Source: Gemmatimonadota bacterium
Lineage (GTDB): Bacteria; Gemmatimonadota; Gemmatimonadetes; Longimicrobiales; Gaopeijiaceae
Length of the DNA: 36,585 bases
Direction of reading: 5' to 3'
NCBI GenBank assembly: GCA_009841165.1
Contig: VXMI01000201.1
Span: 3,660-40,244 of the forward strand
Below are positions 21,307 through 29,761 of the stretch, in pieces; position 1 is the first letter of the stretch; each line of letters begins with the position of its first letter. Both the position numbers and the translations under genes were made by a program. The notes beneath the pieces are model-generated. The model had not been told where the DNA came from. It ran no database searches and saw nothing but the letters and a program-made list of their open reading frames with translations.

Positions 21307-21428
21307 GGCAGGAACCGGTGGGGGTTGCGTGCGTTCAGAGTACGACGTCGGATGCATTAAGGATAGTGTGTTTGATCGGGTGTTATCGTCTTGTCACGGA
21401 AACTGTCCACCCTCCACCCCTGGATTCC
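21307..21428. promoter_or_regulatory. Divergent control region between zrgA-like and fur-family genes
   Basis: The spacer is locally AT-richer (21350-21400) and must hold promoters for both genes. ATAGTGTG (21363-21370) recalls the core of the 18-bp motif at 27262. No clear Zur dyad was identified here. Confidence 0.3.
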
Positions 21429-21797
21429 ATGCAACGAGACACCGCTCAACGGCGTGCGATCCGCCGCGTGTTCCTGAACGCCGGGCGCCCTCTCACGCGT
21501 GACGAGATCCTCGAGTTCGGCCAGGCGATCGTCCCGTCACTCGGGGTGGCGACCGTGTACCGGAACCTGAAGATCCTGACGGGCGAAGGGTGGCTGTCGG
21601 AAGTCGAGCTCCCTGGCGGCGGGATTCGGTACGAGTTGGCTGACCGTCCGCATCACCACCACTTCCTCTGCCGCTCCTGCGATCAGGCGTTCGATGTCCA
21701 TCGGTGCCCGGACGAAGTCGAGGCGCTGGCGCCCGACGGCTTCGAGGTCGACAGCCACGAGCTGATTCTCTTCGGTCGCTGTGCGGCTTGTGCGTGA
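21429..21797 (+). CDS. Fur-family metalloregulator (probably Zur-like)
   Basis: This 122-residue repressor has the N-terminal winged helix (TRDEILEFGQ ... GVATVYRNLKILTGEGWL) and the metal/dimer domain with HHHHFLCRSC, VHRC and a terminal CAAC. The two CxxC pairs form the structural zinc site of the family. ATG 21429 is chosen because it begins the conserved helix; the in-frame sequence upstream crosses the promoter region. Neighbours (ZrgA-like, ZnuD-like, His-rich exported proteins) point to zinc rather than iron sensing, but Fur, Zur and PerR cannot be separated from sequence alone. Confidence 0.9.
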   Translation: MQRDTAQRRAIRRVFLNAGRPLTRDEILEFGQAIVPSLGVATVYRNLKILTGEGWLSEVELPGGGIRYELADRPHHHHFLCRSCDQAFDVHRCPDEVEALAPDGFEVDSHELILFGRCAACA

Positions 21798-21854
21798 CAG
21801 GCCAATCGCCGAGGTTGTCGGCCAGCCCAGGGCCGTGGGCAAAACCCCCCTTGT

Positions 21855-21882
21855 CCATTATCGATAAGAGATTATCATTACG
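21855..21882. promoter_or_regulatory. Fur/Zur-box-like site before the metal receptor genes
   Basis: The AT-rich stretch holds ATTATC twice (21857-21862 and 21871-21876) and a GATAA-GAGA-TTATC dyad (21863-21876), similar to the GATAAT building blocks of Fur-family boxes. It lies 58 bp after the fur-family stop and 78 bp before the next ATG, the right place for a repressor site over the promoter of the downstream receptor genes. Confidence 0.55.
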
Positions 21883-21959
21883 TCTGATTTCCGGTCCGCG
21901 TAGCGCTCGTTCCCGCTTTGGGGTCTCGCGCCGGTCCACGAAGCGGCAAGGGAGAGCCG

Positions 21960-22277
21960 ATGGCCCATCGGGCTGATCCAGTGCGAATCCGGGAGCGCGT
22001 GCGCGTGCTCACCGCAATCGCCGTCTCCCTCTCGCTGCTCGTCGTCTCCGTCGTGGAGGCCTCCCACTCGCATGAAGGCGAGGCCGAGTCGGCCGCGGAG
22101 TGTTCCGTATGCCACGTGGGGAACACACCCGGCCACAAGACCGGGTCGCATACGCCGGGACTCGCGGTCCCGAGCCTCTTTCGGACCCCGGCAATCGCGG
22201 GACACGGGCCGACTCCCACGGCCCTCCACCAGTCTTCCCATCGGAGCCGCGCTCCCCCGCTCTCCGTCTCTCTGTAG
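21960..22277 (+). CDS. Small exported His/Cys protein (DUF2946-like)
   Basis: This 105-residue protein has AAGGGAG 6 nt before ATG 21960. A basic N-terminus and hydrophobic segment (VLTAIAVSLSLLVVSVVEA) form a signal peptide or anchor. After it come HSHEGEAES and CSVCHVGNTPGH, a CxxCH plus His pattern suited to metal binding; the remainder is Pro/Ser/His-rich. Small proteins of this kind (DUF2946 and relatives) often sit beside metal TonB receptors. It lies 87 bp before the ZnuD-like receptor and probably shares its transcript. The function is unproven; gene reality is supported by the ribosome site and context. Confidence 0.62.
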   Translation: MAHRADPVRIRERVRVLTAIAVSLSLLVVSVVEASHSHEGEAESAAECSVCHVGNTPGHKTGSHTPGLAVPSLFRTPAIAGHGPTPTALHQSSHRSRAPPLSVSL

Positions 22278-22364
22278 CGAGAAGTCCACCAGGTCGGCCC
22301 CCAGGGTCAGCCAAAGGCCTTTCCACGGTTGCGTCGCTGATGGCGCACCCAGCAGGAGACGATC

Positions 22365-24620
22365 ATGCCGCCACCCGGCTTTGCCATAGCGATATCCAGA
22401 TACTTCCCCGTCCCCGTTCTCCTCCTAGGGACGATCCTCGCGGGCATTCCAGCACCCTCCGCAGGCTCGACAACCGTCTACCGGCAGGCCGCAGACACCC
22501 TCGACCACGTAGCGGGCACCGTCCGGTCGGCAGACAGCGGGACGCCTCTCGCGGGCGCGATGGTGGTGGTCGAGAGCACCGGCGGCAACGCAGTGACACA
22601 CGGCGACGGGTCGTTCCGCATCGCCGTGCCGGATGCCGAGCGGCATCGGATCCGAATCGATCGCCTCGGCTACGCAGCGGTAGCCGTCGATGTCCAACCG
22701 GGAGAGCCGGCCATTGTCGATCTCGAGGTGGCCGCCATCCCCCTTCCGGACGTGGTCGTCACGGCGGTCCTCAGTCCCACGTCCGCGAACGAGACGATCC
22801 GGCCTTCCGCCGTCTTCGCGCAGGAGAAGCTGCAGCGGCACCTGGCGGGGACCCTTGCCCAGACGGTTGCATCGGTCCCGGGGGTCGCCGTGACCAGCAT
22901 GGGGCCGGGCACTTCCCAGCCGGTCATCCGCGGTCTGGGCGGAGACAGGATCCTCATGCTCGAAGACGGCCAGCGCGTGGGTGACGTCGTCAACAGCGGC
23001 GCGGACCACGCCACGGCGGTGACCCCTTCCTCGGCTCGGCGGATCGAGGTGATTCGCGGACCAAGCGCAATTCTCTACGGCAGCAACGCACTCGGCGGCG
23101 TGATCAACGTCGTCAGGGACGAAGTGCCCCGTGCGGTGCCCTACCGCCCGACCGGATTCACCACGCTCCAGGCGCAGACCGTGACTCGCGCCGCCGGGGG
23201 AAGCGGCCAGTTGACAGTCGGAGTCACCGGGCACATGCCTCTTCGCGTCGAGGTATCGAGACACCAGGGAGGGGACCTGCGGACGCCGATCGGGACGCTT
23301 GCGGGCACCGAGACCGACACGTGGAGCGTGGCGGGCGGGACGTCGTGGGTGGATGACTGGGGATACGCGGGCGGTTCATTCCGCTTCTACCGGAACGACT
23401 ACGGGATCCCCGGAGGCTTCCTCGGCGGCCACACGACCCCGGTGCGCACGGAGCAGGAGAGAGCCGCGGGTCGACTTCGCAGCGTGATCCGGCCCGGGCA
23501 AGGCTTCGAGGCGATTGAACTCGATGCCGGCTACACGTGGTACCGGCACCACGAGTGGGAACCCCCGAGCATCCTGGGAACGCTGTTCGAGCGACAGATC
23601 GCGAGCGGGGAGGCCAAGGCGCGGCACGCTGCGTGGGGGCCGTTCGCATCGGGCGCGGTCGGAGCAAGGGTCTCGTGGGAGCAATTCGGATTCGGGGGCG
23701 CGCTGTATTCCCCGAATACAGAGCGCAGGACGCAGGCCGCGTATGTCCTCGAGGAGATCCAGCTCGATCTTGTCCTGATCGAGGCCGGACTCCGCTACGA
23801 TCGGGTCGACCTGGAACCCGACCGGGAGGAACTGTCCGACATCGGGCACATCCGCGCACGTTCCTTCAGCGCGGTCTCCGGATCCCTGGGCGCACTGCTG
23901 CGGGTGACAGGTCAGTTCACCCTGGGAGCAAGCGCGGCCCGGGCCTTTCGCACCCCGGATGTACACGAACTCTACTCGGAGGGGCCGCACCTCGCGGCCA
24001 ATTCATTCGACGTCGGCAATCCCTCGCTCGAGACGGAAACGGGACTCGGGCTCGACGTGTTCGGCCGCTTCACGAGGCAACGCCTCAGCGCCGAGGTGAC
24101 GTGGTTCCGAAACACGATCTCGGGCTACATCTTTCCGCAGGCGACGGGGAAGCTCAGCCGCATACTGCTCCCCATCTATCAGTACGTGGGCGAGGACGCG
24201 CTGCTGACCGGTTTCGAGAGCCTGCTCGGGTGGTCGATGCCGGCCGGATTCAAGCTGGAGGCCGCCGCGTCGTACGTGCACGGCACGATCCGCGCCACGG
24301 ACGAGCCTCTCCCGTTCATGCCCCCGCTCCAGGGTCGCCTCGCGATCGGCTATTCGCCGGTGGACTGGTTCGTGGAGGCCGAGGCCCGGATGGCCGGGAG
24401 CCAGGAACGGACCGGGCGGTTCGAGCAGACAACTGACGGATACGCGGTCCTTGGCCTCTCGGGCGGCGTGCGGCTCACCGTCGCCGGGCGACTGCACGTG
24501 GTGACGCTCCACCTCGAAAACCTCGGCGATACCGTATACCGCAACCACCTTTCCCGCGTGAAGGAGATCATGCCCGAGGCCGGAAGGGGCCTGGGTGTCA
24601 ACTACCGGGTCGTGTTCTAG
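22365..24620 (+). CDS. TonB-dependent outer-membrane receptor, ZnuD-like
   Basis: This 751-residue protein has AGGAG ahead of ATG 22365 and a signal peptide (VPVLLLGTILAGIPAPSAG). Residues about 48-125 form a carboxypeptidase-regulatory-like beta domain, 130-235 the plug (VIRGLGGDRILMLEDGQRVG, RRIEVIRGPSAILYGSNALG) and the rest the beta-barrel. The plug stretch GADHATAVTPSSARRIEVIR is typical of ZnuD-type zinc receptors, which import zinc or zinc carriers using TonB energy. It follows a Fur-family repressor gene and a box-like site, and precedes a His-rich lipoprotein. Zinc is the best guess; copper or another metal is possible. Confidence 0.9.
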   Translation: MPPPGFAIAISRYFPVPVLLLGTILAGIPAPSAGSTTVYRQAADTLDHVAGTVRSADSGTPLAGAMVVVESTGGNAVTHGDGSFRIAVPDAERHRIRIDRLGYAAVAVDVQPGEPAIVDLEVAAIPLPDVVVTAVLSPTSANETIRPSAVFAQEKLQRHLAGTLAQTVASVPGVAVTSMGPGTSQPVIRGLGGDRILMLEDGQRVGDVVNSGADHATAVTPSSARRIEVIRGPSAILYGSNALGGVINVVRDEVPRAVPYRPTGFTTLQAQTVTRAAGGSGQLTVGVTGHMPLRVEVSRHQGGDLRTPIGTLAGTETDTWSVAGGTSWVDDWGYAGGSFRFYRNDYGIPGGFLGGHTTPVRTEQERAAGRLRSVIRPGQGFEAIELDAGYTWYRHHEWEPPSILGTLFERQIASGEAKARHAAWGPFASGAVGARVSWEQFGFGGALYSPNTERRTQAAYVLEEIQLDLVLIEAGLRYDRVDLEPDREELSDIGHIRARSFSAVSGSLGALLRVTGQFTLGASAARAFRTPDVHELYSEGPHLAANSFDVGNPSLETETGLGLDVFGRFTRQRLSAEVTWFRNTISGYIFPQATGKLSRILLPIYQYVGEDALLTGFESLLGWSMPAGFKLEAAASYVHGTIRATDEPLPFMPPLQGRLAIGYSPVDWFVEAEARMAGSQERTGRFEQTTDGYAVLGLSGGVRLTVAGRLHVVTLHLENLGDTVYRNHLSRVKEIMPEAGRGLGVNYRVVF

Positions 24621-24669
24621 CATGCCTGCGCACGACTCAGCCACTTACGAAACCGCAAGGAGAACCGAC

Positions 24670-25146
24670 ATGAAGACATGGAGCTACAGAAACCTGCCGT
24701 TCGCGGTACTTGCCGCCCTCGCCCTGGTCCTCGGGGCGTGTAGTGACTCGATGACCGAGCCCGAGGAAGAGCACTACGAACCCGAAGGTCTGGAACTCGT
24801 GATGGGCGGCCAGGTGATCGCGTCGTACGACGGCGACACACAGAGCTGGACCGGCGAACTCGAAGTCGACGAGGGCGAGGAGACTCCGCACATCTCGGTC
24901 CGCTTCGTGGATCACGACGGCGATCCGATCCCGTTGGGAGACGACACCTACCTGGAAGTCGACATCGAAGACACATCGATTGCCGAGTTCGAACAGGACA
25001 CGCCCGGTGAGTTCGGTGGCCACCTGCACGGCCACATGGAAGGCGAAACCGACGTGACGTTCAAGCTCATGCACGGTGCGGTCGGATCGGGGCACGCCGA
25101 CTTCGTGACGACGCCCGTGCACGCTCACGTTCACGACCACGGCTAG
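24670..25146 (+). CDS. His-rich acidic lipoprotein, putative metal-binding
   Basis: This 158-residue protein has a clear ribosome site (AAGGAGA) before ATG 24670 and a lipoprotein leader ending LALVLGACSDS, with Cys as the lipid-bearing residue. The mature part is acidic, with a predicted beta-sandwich (GLELVMGGQVIASYDG, HISVRFVDHDGDPI) and clustered His: GGHLHGHMEGE and the C-terminal HAHVHDHG. It lies 49 bp after the ZnuD-like receptor and is probably the last gene of that operon. I do not recognise a named family; a periplasm-facing zinc chaperone or buffer feeding the receptor system is inferred. Confidence 0.78.
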   Translation: MKTWSYRNLPFAVLAALALVLGACSDSMTEPEEEHYEPEGLELVMGGQVIASYDGDTQSWTGELEVDEGEETPHISVRFVDHDGDPIPLGDDTYLEVDIEDTSIAEFEQDTPGEFGGHLHGHMEGETDVTFKLMHGAVGSGHADFVTTPVHAHVHDHG

Positions 25147-25200
25147 CGGGGCCGGATGTTACGTTCGTAGGGGATTTCCACCCAGCAATCGGAGGAGGCG

Positions 25201-25221
25201 ATGACGATGGGCCCGTGGTGA
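25201..25221 (+). CDS. Possible 6-codon leader peptide overlapping the HAD gene start
   Basis: ATG 25201 directly follows a strong GGAGGAGG (25191-25198) and reads MTMGPW before TGA 25219-25221, which overlaps the GTG 25218 start of the HAD gene. The HAD start itself has no well-spaced ribosome site. Translation of the mini-frame may therefore deliver ribosomes to the HAD gene. Confidence 0.35.
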   Translation: MTMGPW

Positions 25222-25910
25222 CTGACAGCCTCCACATCCACCAGGCCATCGCGCCCGCCCGCGCCGTCCTTTTCGACTTCGACTTCACGCTGGCGGATTC
25301 CTCCGAAGGCATCGTGGTCTGCATGAACCACGCGCTGGGCCGCCTGGGACTCCCTCCGGCGCCGGCCGACGCCATCCGCATGACCATCGGGCTCGACCTG
25401 CGCACGGCGCTCGGGATTCTGGCCGGCGAGGAGTGGCGGTCGCGGGAGGACGACTTCCTCGAGCATTTCGTCAGGAAGGCGGACGAGGTGATGGTCGCCA
25501 GCACGTGCTTCCTGCCGGGCGCCGCATGTGTGCTCCGGACACTTCACGACGCCGGCTACCGGGTCGGGATCGTGACCACCAAGTACCGGCACCGTGTCGA
25601 GGACGCCCTTGAGCGGGACAGCTTCCGGGCGCTGGTCGACGTGATCGTCGGCGCGGACGACGTGCCCCGGCCCAAACCTGCCCCCGACGGGCTCCTGCGG
25701 GCGGCCGGCTCGCTGGAAATTCCCACCCGCGACTGCGTCTTCGTCGGGGATTCAGAGGTGGACGCCATGGCGGCCCGGGCGGCAGGCGTGCCGTTCGTGG
25801 CAGTGCTGTCGGGGACGACGGGGGAGGAGGTGTTCGCCGGGTATCCGGTGAGGGCGGTGCTCGCGGGTGTGGGAGAGGTTGTGGGAGAGGGGAATGGTCC
25901 CGGGATGTAG
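25218..25910 (+). CDS. HAD-superfamily phosphatase (phosphoglycolate phosphatase/PpaX-like)
   Basis: This protein of about 230 residues carries all four HAD motifs: DFDFTLADSS (nucleophile and acid/base Asp), IVTTK (motif II), RPKPAPDGL (motif III Lys) and FVGDSEVDAMAARAAG (motif IV metal Asp). The alpha-helical cap between motifs I and II fits the phosphoglycolate phosphatase/pyrophosphatase subgroup. The substrate is a small phosphorylated metabolite that cannot be named. GTG 25218 (or 25215) is used because the only ATGs nearby are out of frame; initiation probably depends on the upstream mini-frame. It converges with the DUF3472-like gene 31 bp away. Confidence 0.9.
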   Translation: MTDSLHIHQAIAPARAVLFDFDFTLADSSEGIVVCMNHALGRLGLPPAPADAIRMTIGLDLRTALGILAGEEWRSREDDFLEHFVRKADEVMVASTCFLPGAACVLRTLHDAGYRVGIVTTKYRHRVEDALERDSFRALVDVIVGADDVPRPKPAPDGLLRAAGSLEIPTRDCVFVGDSEVDAMAARAAGVPFVAVLSGTTGEEVFAGYPVRAVLAGVGEVVGEGNGPGM

Positions 25911-25941
25911 GCGAAGGTCGCTCGAGACCGGTGTGTTGTCG

Positions 25942-27159
25942 CTATTTGCGGTGATCCGCACCGAGTACGTTTCGCGGCGGGGCGGACCAGTAGCCAAGGT
26001 TGTGCTGTATGTCGGTGCCGTGTGAGTAGACCACCGCCGAATCACAGAGTTTGGTCCGGTGTCCATTCGGACCCGTCGCGTCTTCCCCGCCACTGGTAAG
26101 GGCGTGAACAGAGATGGGCGCGACACGATCGGCCAGCACGTCCAGGACCGCCAGCGAAGAGGACTCGAAGTCCTCGCACTCATAGGCTGCATTCCCGACC
26201 AGCGTGTGCCACCAGTGCAGATCTTCACCCCATGAGACGGGGGGATCCTCAATACGTCGCCGCCACGATCGGGTCTCGCCGACGAACGTGGTGGAATCGG
26301 TCATCAGGTTCGTCACCCACAGACCCCACCACCGATACTCGTCCGTTTCGCCGGAGGGTCCGGTATCCACAACGAATCGATAGGGCGTCCCTTCCTCCCA
26401 CTCAAACGGAAGCATGATCTGATGACAGCGGCACTCGGTGTTCTCCGTATCCACCATCCCGCCGTCGGTGTTCGAGGCATCCGAGTCCCATATGGCGAAG
26501 TTCACAACGCGTTGGGGGAGCGGCTCACTCTTGAACACGCCTTGCGACTGGAGACCGGCATAACCCGCCAGATGACCTTCTTCGTCATGGAGGAACTGCA
26601 TCGCCCAATAGTGGAGCAGCCCCTTCTCATGCAGACTCTCGTCCGGCGCCTGTACCGGAAGCATGGTCCACTCGATGCGCGCCATCGGATAGAGCGAATC
26701 GGGAAACGTATAGAATCCGAATGTGTTCGCCGGTCCCCACTCGCCGATGGGTGTCACCGTGACTTCGGACGTGCCCGAGGCTTCACCGGCCATCGCCGTG
26801 ATGTTGGCCGTGCCCTGCCCGAGTGCTGTCACCAGCCCGGACGCGTCCACCGTCGCGATGGCGGCGCTGCCGCTCGACCACGTCACCGCCGCACTCGCCA
26901 TCACCCGCCCGTTCTGGTCCAGCACCTGCGCCGAGAGCTGCACGGTCGCGCCCACGCCCGACAGTTCGGCGGCAGCCGGAGTGACGATGACCGCTGTTGC
27001 ACGGGGCGGGTCGGGGGGCGGCGGCTCCGTGGCTCCGTCGCCGCACGCGGAAATCCAGGCAACGCCCGCCAGCGCCACCGACGCGAGGCAGGCGATGCTG
27101 AAGCGGTCGCCGGTCGCCACAAGGCCAGGGCTTCGCCGTGATGGCTCCGCAGGATACAT
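25942..27159 (-). CDS. Lipoprotein with Ig-like (Big_2) domain and DUF3472-like domain
   Basis: This 405-residue protein starts from ATG 27159 (a TTG at 27183 is in frame but less likely). The leader ends LAGVAWISACGDG, a good lipoprotein site, followed by a Pro-rich linker. Residues about 45-130 form a bacterial Ig-like domain (VQLSAQVLDQNGRVMASAAV, ATVDASGLVTALGQGTANIT). The rest resembles DUF3472 proteins (GYAGLQSQGVFKS, RVVNFAIWDSDA, YRFVVDTGPSGE), a beta-sandwich found in surface proteins of unknown ligand. Inferred to be outer-membrane or surface exposed. It lies downstream of, and in the same direction as, the hybrid sensor/TonB operon, but has its own AT-rich upstream region carrying the shared 18-bp motif. 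Confidence 0.8.
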   Translation of the reverse strand: MYPAEPSRRSPGLVATGDRFSIACLASVALAGVAWISACGDGATEPPPPDPPRATAVIVTPAAAELSGVGATVQLSAQVLDQNGRVMASAAVTWSSGSAAIATVDASGLVTALGQGTANITAMAGEASGTSEVTVTPIGEWGPANTFGFYTFPDSLYPMARIEWTMLPVQAPDESLHEKGLLHYWAMQFLHDEEGHLAGYAGLQSQGVFKSEPLPQRVVNFAIWDSDASNTDGGMVDTENTECRCHQIMLPFEWEEGTPYRFVVDTGPSGETDEYRWWGLWVTNLMTDSTTFVGETRSWRRRIEDPPVSWGEDLHWWHTLVGNAAYECEDFESSSLAVLDVLADRVAPISVHALTSGGEDATGPNGHRTKLCDSAVVYSHGTDIQHNLGYWSAPPRNVLGADHRK

Positions 27160-27261
27160 GAAGTGACGCACCCGGTGCCGCAACGGAAATGGACGACGCC
27201 GAGTCCGGTTCGCCGTCGGTCGGTATCAGGACTTGACAGCATTAAAGATGATGGCTGTTAT

Positions 27262-27279
27262 GTGGCTATAGTGTGGCGA
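27262..27279 (-). promoter_or_regulatory. Shared 18-bp motif, copy B (upstream of the DUF3472-like gene)
   Basis: Read on the minus strand it is TCGCCACACTATAGCCAC; it differs by one base from 35081-35098. It lies about 100 bp before ATG 27159, in an unusually AT-rich spacer (27237-27300). A further dyad, GCTATA (27265-27270) and TATAGC (27287-27292), overlaps it. It may be an operator or a core promoter. Confidence 0.5.
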
Positions 27280-27394
27280 ATAGCGATATAGCTGTGGTGA
27301 TAACGTGGCGGTGCATCGGCGAGTGGCCACCAGAGAAAGGGAGAGCACGACCGACCGCGTCCGAGCGGAGTCGATTGGGGGCTGGTGAAATGCC

Positions 27395-29734
27395 CTAGCG
27401 GTCGGTCGGCACGGCCAGGCGGTAGCCGACCCCGCGTTCGTTGAAGATGTAGCTGGGACTGGCCCCGCTGCCGCCAAGTTTCCGGCGGAGCTTCTTGACG
27501 CAGGTCCGCAGGGCCTCGGTCTTGCGCCCGGAGCCCATGCCCCAGATCCGGCGAAGCAGGACGTCCCTGGTCACGACCCGTCCCGCGTTGACCGACAGAA
27601 CACGCAGAAGCTCGTACTCGGTGGCGGTGAGCGCGACCGGGCGCCCGGCCACGGTCACCTCGCGCCGGTCGTAGCGGATCCGGAGCTCGCCCGACTCGAA
27701 GGGCTCGGTCTCGACCCGCCGGCTCAGCGCTGCACGGACCCTCGCGACCAGTTCCGTTGGCGAGAACGGCTTGACGAGATAGTCGGCGGCGCCCAGCTCC
27801 AGCGCCCTGGCGATGGTCTCGTCCCGGCGATAGGCGGAGATGAAGATGACCGGCAGGTCGGCCAGTTCGGGAACCTGCTGCATCAGTTCGATCCCGTCCC
27901 TGCCGGGGAGCACCAGGTCGAGGAGCACCAGGGCGGGCCTCTCGGTTCGGATCAGAGACGCCAACTCCTCCGAGTCCCCGGTCACGAGCGCGGCGTAGCC
28001 CGCGGTCCGCAGCGCGTCGCGCACGAACCGGAGCGTGTGCGGGTCGTCGTCGACCACGAGGATCCGCGTTCGATCTCGATCGTCCCGGCCTGACGTGGGC
28101 GGGCTGGCGACGGAGGCCGCCGGGGCCCCCAGGACGGTCGGCACCGTGAACGTGACCCGCGCGCCCTGGCCCGGCCCGCCGCTTTCGGCCCGGATGCGCC
28201 CGCCGTGCGCCTCCACCAGTCCCTTGCAGATGGCGAGGCCCAGGCCCTGGCGCACTCCCCCGGCCTTGCCGTCGCCTGCCGCATGCTTGCGGAACAGGTG
28301 CGGCAGACGCTCGGGCGGTATCCCGCGGCCGTGGTCGGTGATCGAGACCGCGACATGGACATCGTCGGCGCGAACCGCCTCGACCAGGATGGGCGACGAC
28401 GCCGGCGAGTGTCTGGCGGCGTTGGCGAACAGGTTGTTGAGGACCTGCACGATGCGTCTCTGATCCACCATGACCAGAGGCAGATCGGACGGCAGATCGA
28501 TGACGATGCTGTGCCGGCCGCCGCCGCTCAGGAAGGTGTTTCTCGCCCGGTCTACCAGGGCGGCAACCTCGGAGGGCCGGGGTGAGACCGACAGTGTGCC
28601 CGAGTCGATCCGCCCCGCGTCGAGGAGGTCGCTGATCAGGCGCTGCATGTGCTCGGCCTGCTCGTCGATGATGCGGTGGAACTCACGCTCCTCGGCAGGA
28701 TCCAGCTCCCGCGCCGGCGAAAGCAGCGTCGCCGTCGAGCCCTTGATCGAGGTCAGCGGCGCCCGCAACTCGTGGCTCACCATGCTCAGGAACTCGGTCC
28801 GCTGCCGTTCGAGTTCCTCCAGCGGCTCCAGGTCCTGAATGGTGACCACCAGGGACACGACCCCGCCGTCCCTGGCGCGGATCGGCGTGGCGTTGACCAG
28901 GGTCCTCATGCTCCGGCCTCCCGGCACCGAGAGCACGTACTCTTCGGCACGCACGGTCTCCGCGGCACCCAGCGCCTTCGCAAGCGGCAGCTCCGCGAAC
29001 GAGATTTCGTCGCCGTCGGGGCCCCGAACCGTCATCGTCTCCAGCACCTCCTGCGGCGAGCGGCCCGACGGGTCCAGGCCCGCAACGATCCGCCGCCCCT
29101 CGCGGTTGAACCGCACGAGTTCGCCGGTCTTCGCATCGAACACCGCCACGCCGACCGGCGAGGTGTCGACCAGGGCCTCCAGATCGGCGCGAGCCCTCCG
29201 CTCGTCGCGATATGCCTGGGCGTTGGCGATGGCCGTGGCCGCCTGCGATGCGAACAGCACCAGAGTCTCTTCGTCCTCGTCGGTGAATCCCTCCCCGCCC
29301 TCCTTGTTGGCGAGATAGAAGTGGCCGATGTGCACGCCCCGGTGGCGAATGGGCACCCCCAGGTAGCTCTGGTGAAGAATCGGAGCGGTGTCGATGCCGA
29401 GCGCTTCAAGGTGGGACGCCAGGTCGTCGACCCGCAGCCGCCCGCTCTGCAGCAGGTATCCCCAGAGGCGCTCTCCCTGGGGCACGTCCCGGAGCTGCCG
29501 GCGTTCCTCGGACGTCAGGCCGGACGAGACAAAGTCTCGAATGCCCTCGACCCGGTCCACGGTCGTGATGGCCGAGCTCTCCGCGCCGGTCAGAACGCGC
29601 GCGCTGTCGACCACCTCGCGCAGCACCGATTCCAGGTCGAGACTTTCGCTGATGCGCAGGCTCGCCGAACTGAGCCGGGCCATGCGCTCCCGCAGACTGG
29701 CGATTGCCCGCCCGGATTCGTCGGTGTCGGTCAA
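27395..29734 (-). CDS. Single-polypeptide two-component system: GAF-PAS-HisKA-HATPase-REC-OmpR winged helix
   Basis: This is a 779-residue soluble protein with no membrane helix. Residues about 25-175 are a GAF domain, 185-305 a PAS domain, 312-385 HisKA with FLSMVSHELRAPLTSIKG (phospho-accepting His321), and 400-532 the ATPase (NLFANAARHSP, DHGRGIPP, GLGLAICKGL). Residues 556-672 are a receiver (VVDDD, phospho-acceptor Asp606 in LLDLVLPG, Lys655), and 680-775 an OmpR/PhoB-type winged helix (LTATEYELLRVLSVNAGRVV, GVGYRLAV). Sensor kinase and DNA-binding output are thus joined, so an intracellular signal bound by GAF or PAS could directly change transcription. The TTG start at 29734 is supported by AGGAG 5 nt upstream. 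It follows two TonB receptor genes after 27 bp, so it is likely cotranscribed with its targets. The signal is unknown. Confidence 0.93.
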   Translation of the reverse strand: MTDTDESGRAIASLRERMARLSSASLRISESLDLESVLREVVDSARVLTGAESSAITTVDRVEGIRDFVSSGLTSEERRQLRDVPQGERLWGYLLQSGRLRVDDLASHLEALGIDTAPILHQSYLGVPIRHRGVHIGHFYLANKEGGEGFTDEDEETLVLFASQAATAIANAQAYRDERRARADLEALVDTSPVGVAVFDAKTGELVRFNREGRRIVAGLDPSGRSPQEVLETMTVRGPDGDEISFAELPLAKALGAAETVRAEEYVLSVPGGRSMRTLVNATPIRARDGGVVSLVVTIQDLEPLEELERQRTEFLSMVSHELRAPLTSIKGSTATLLSPARELDPAEEREFHRIIDEQAEHMQRLISDLLDAGRIDSGTLSVSPRPSEVAALVDRARNTFLSGGGRHSIVIDLPSDLPLVMVDQRRIVQVLNNLFANAARHSPASSPILVEAVRADDVHVAVSITDHGRGIPPERLPHLFRKHAAGDGKAGGVRQGLGLAICKGLVEAHGGRIRAESGGPGQGARVTFTVPTVLGAPAASVASPPTSGRDDRDRTRILVVDDDPHTLRFVRDALRTAGYAALVTGDSEELASLIRTERPALVLLDLVLPGRDGIELMQQVPELADLPVIFISAYRRDETIARALELGAADYLVKPFSPTELVARVRAALSRRVETEPFESGELRIRYDRREVTVAGRPVALTATEYELLRVLSVNAGRVVTRDVLLRRIWGMGSGRKTEALRTCVKKLRRKLGGSGASPSYIFNERGVGYRLAVPTDR

Positions 29735-29761
29735 GGGGTCTCCTGTGGAAGCTGGGCCCCT

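Noticed and set aside
27233-27261. Plus-strand TTGACA-N17-TGTTAT promoter
   Set aside because: Both genes around it are on the minus strand; nothing on the plus strand follows for several kilobases, so it would only drive antisense RNA.
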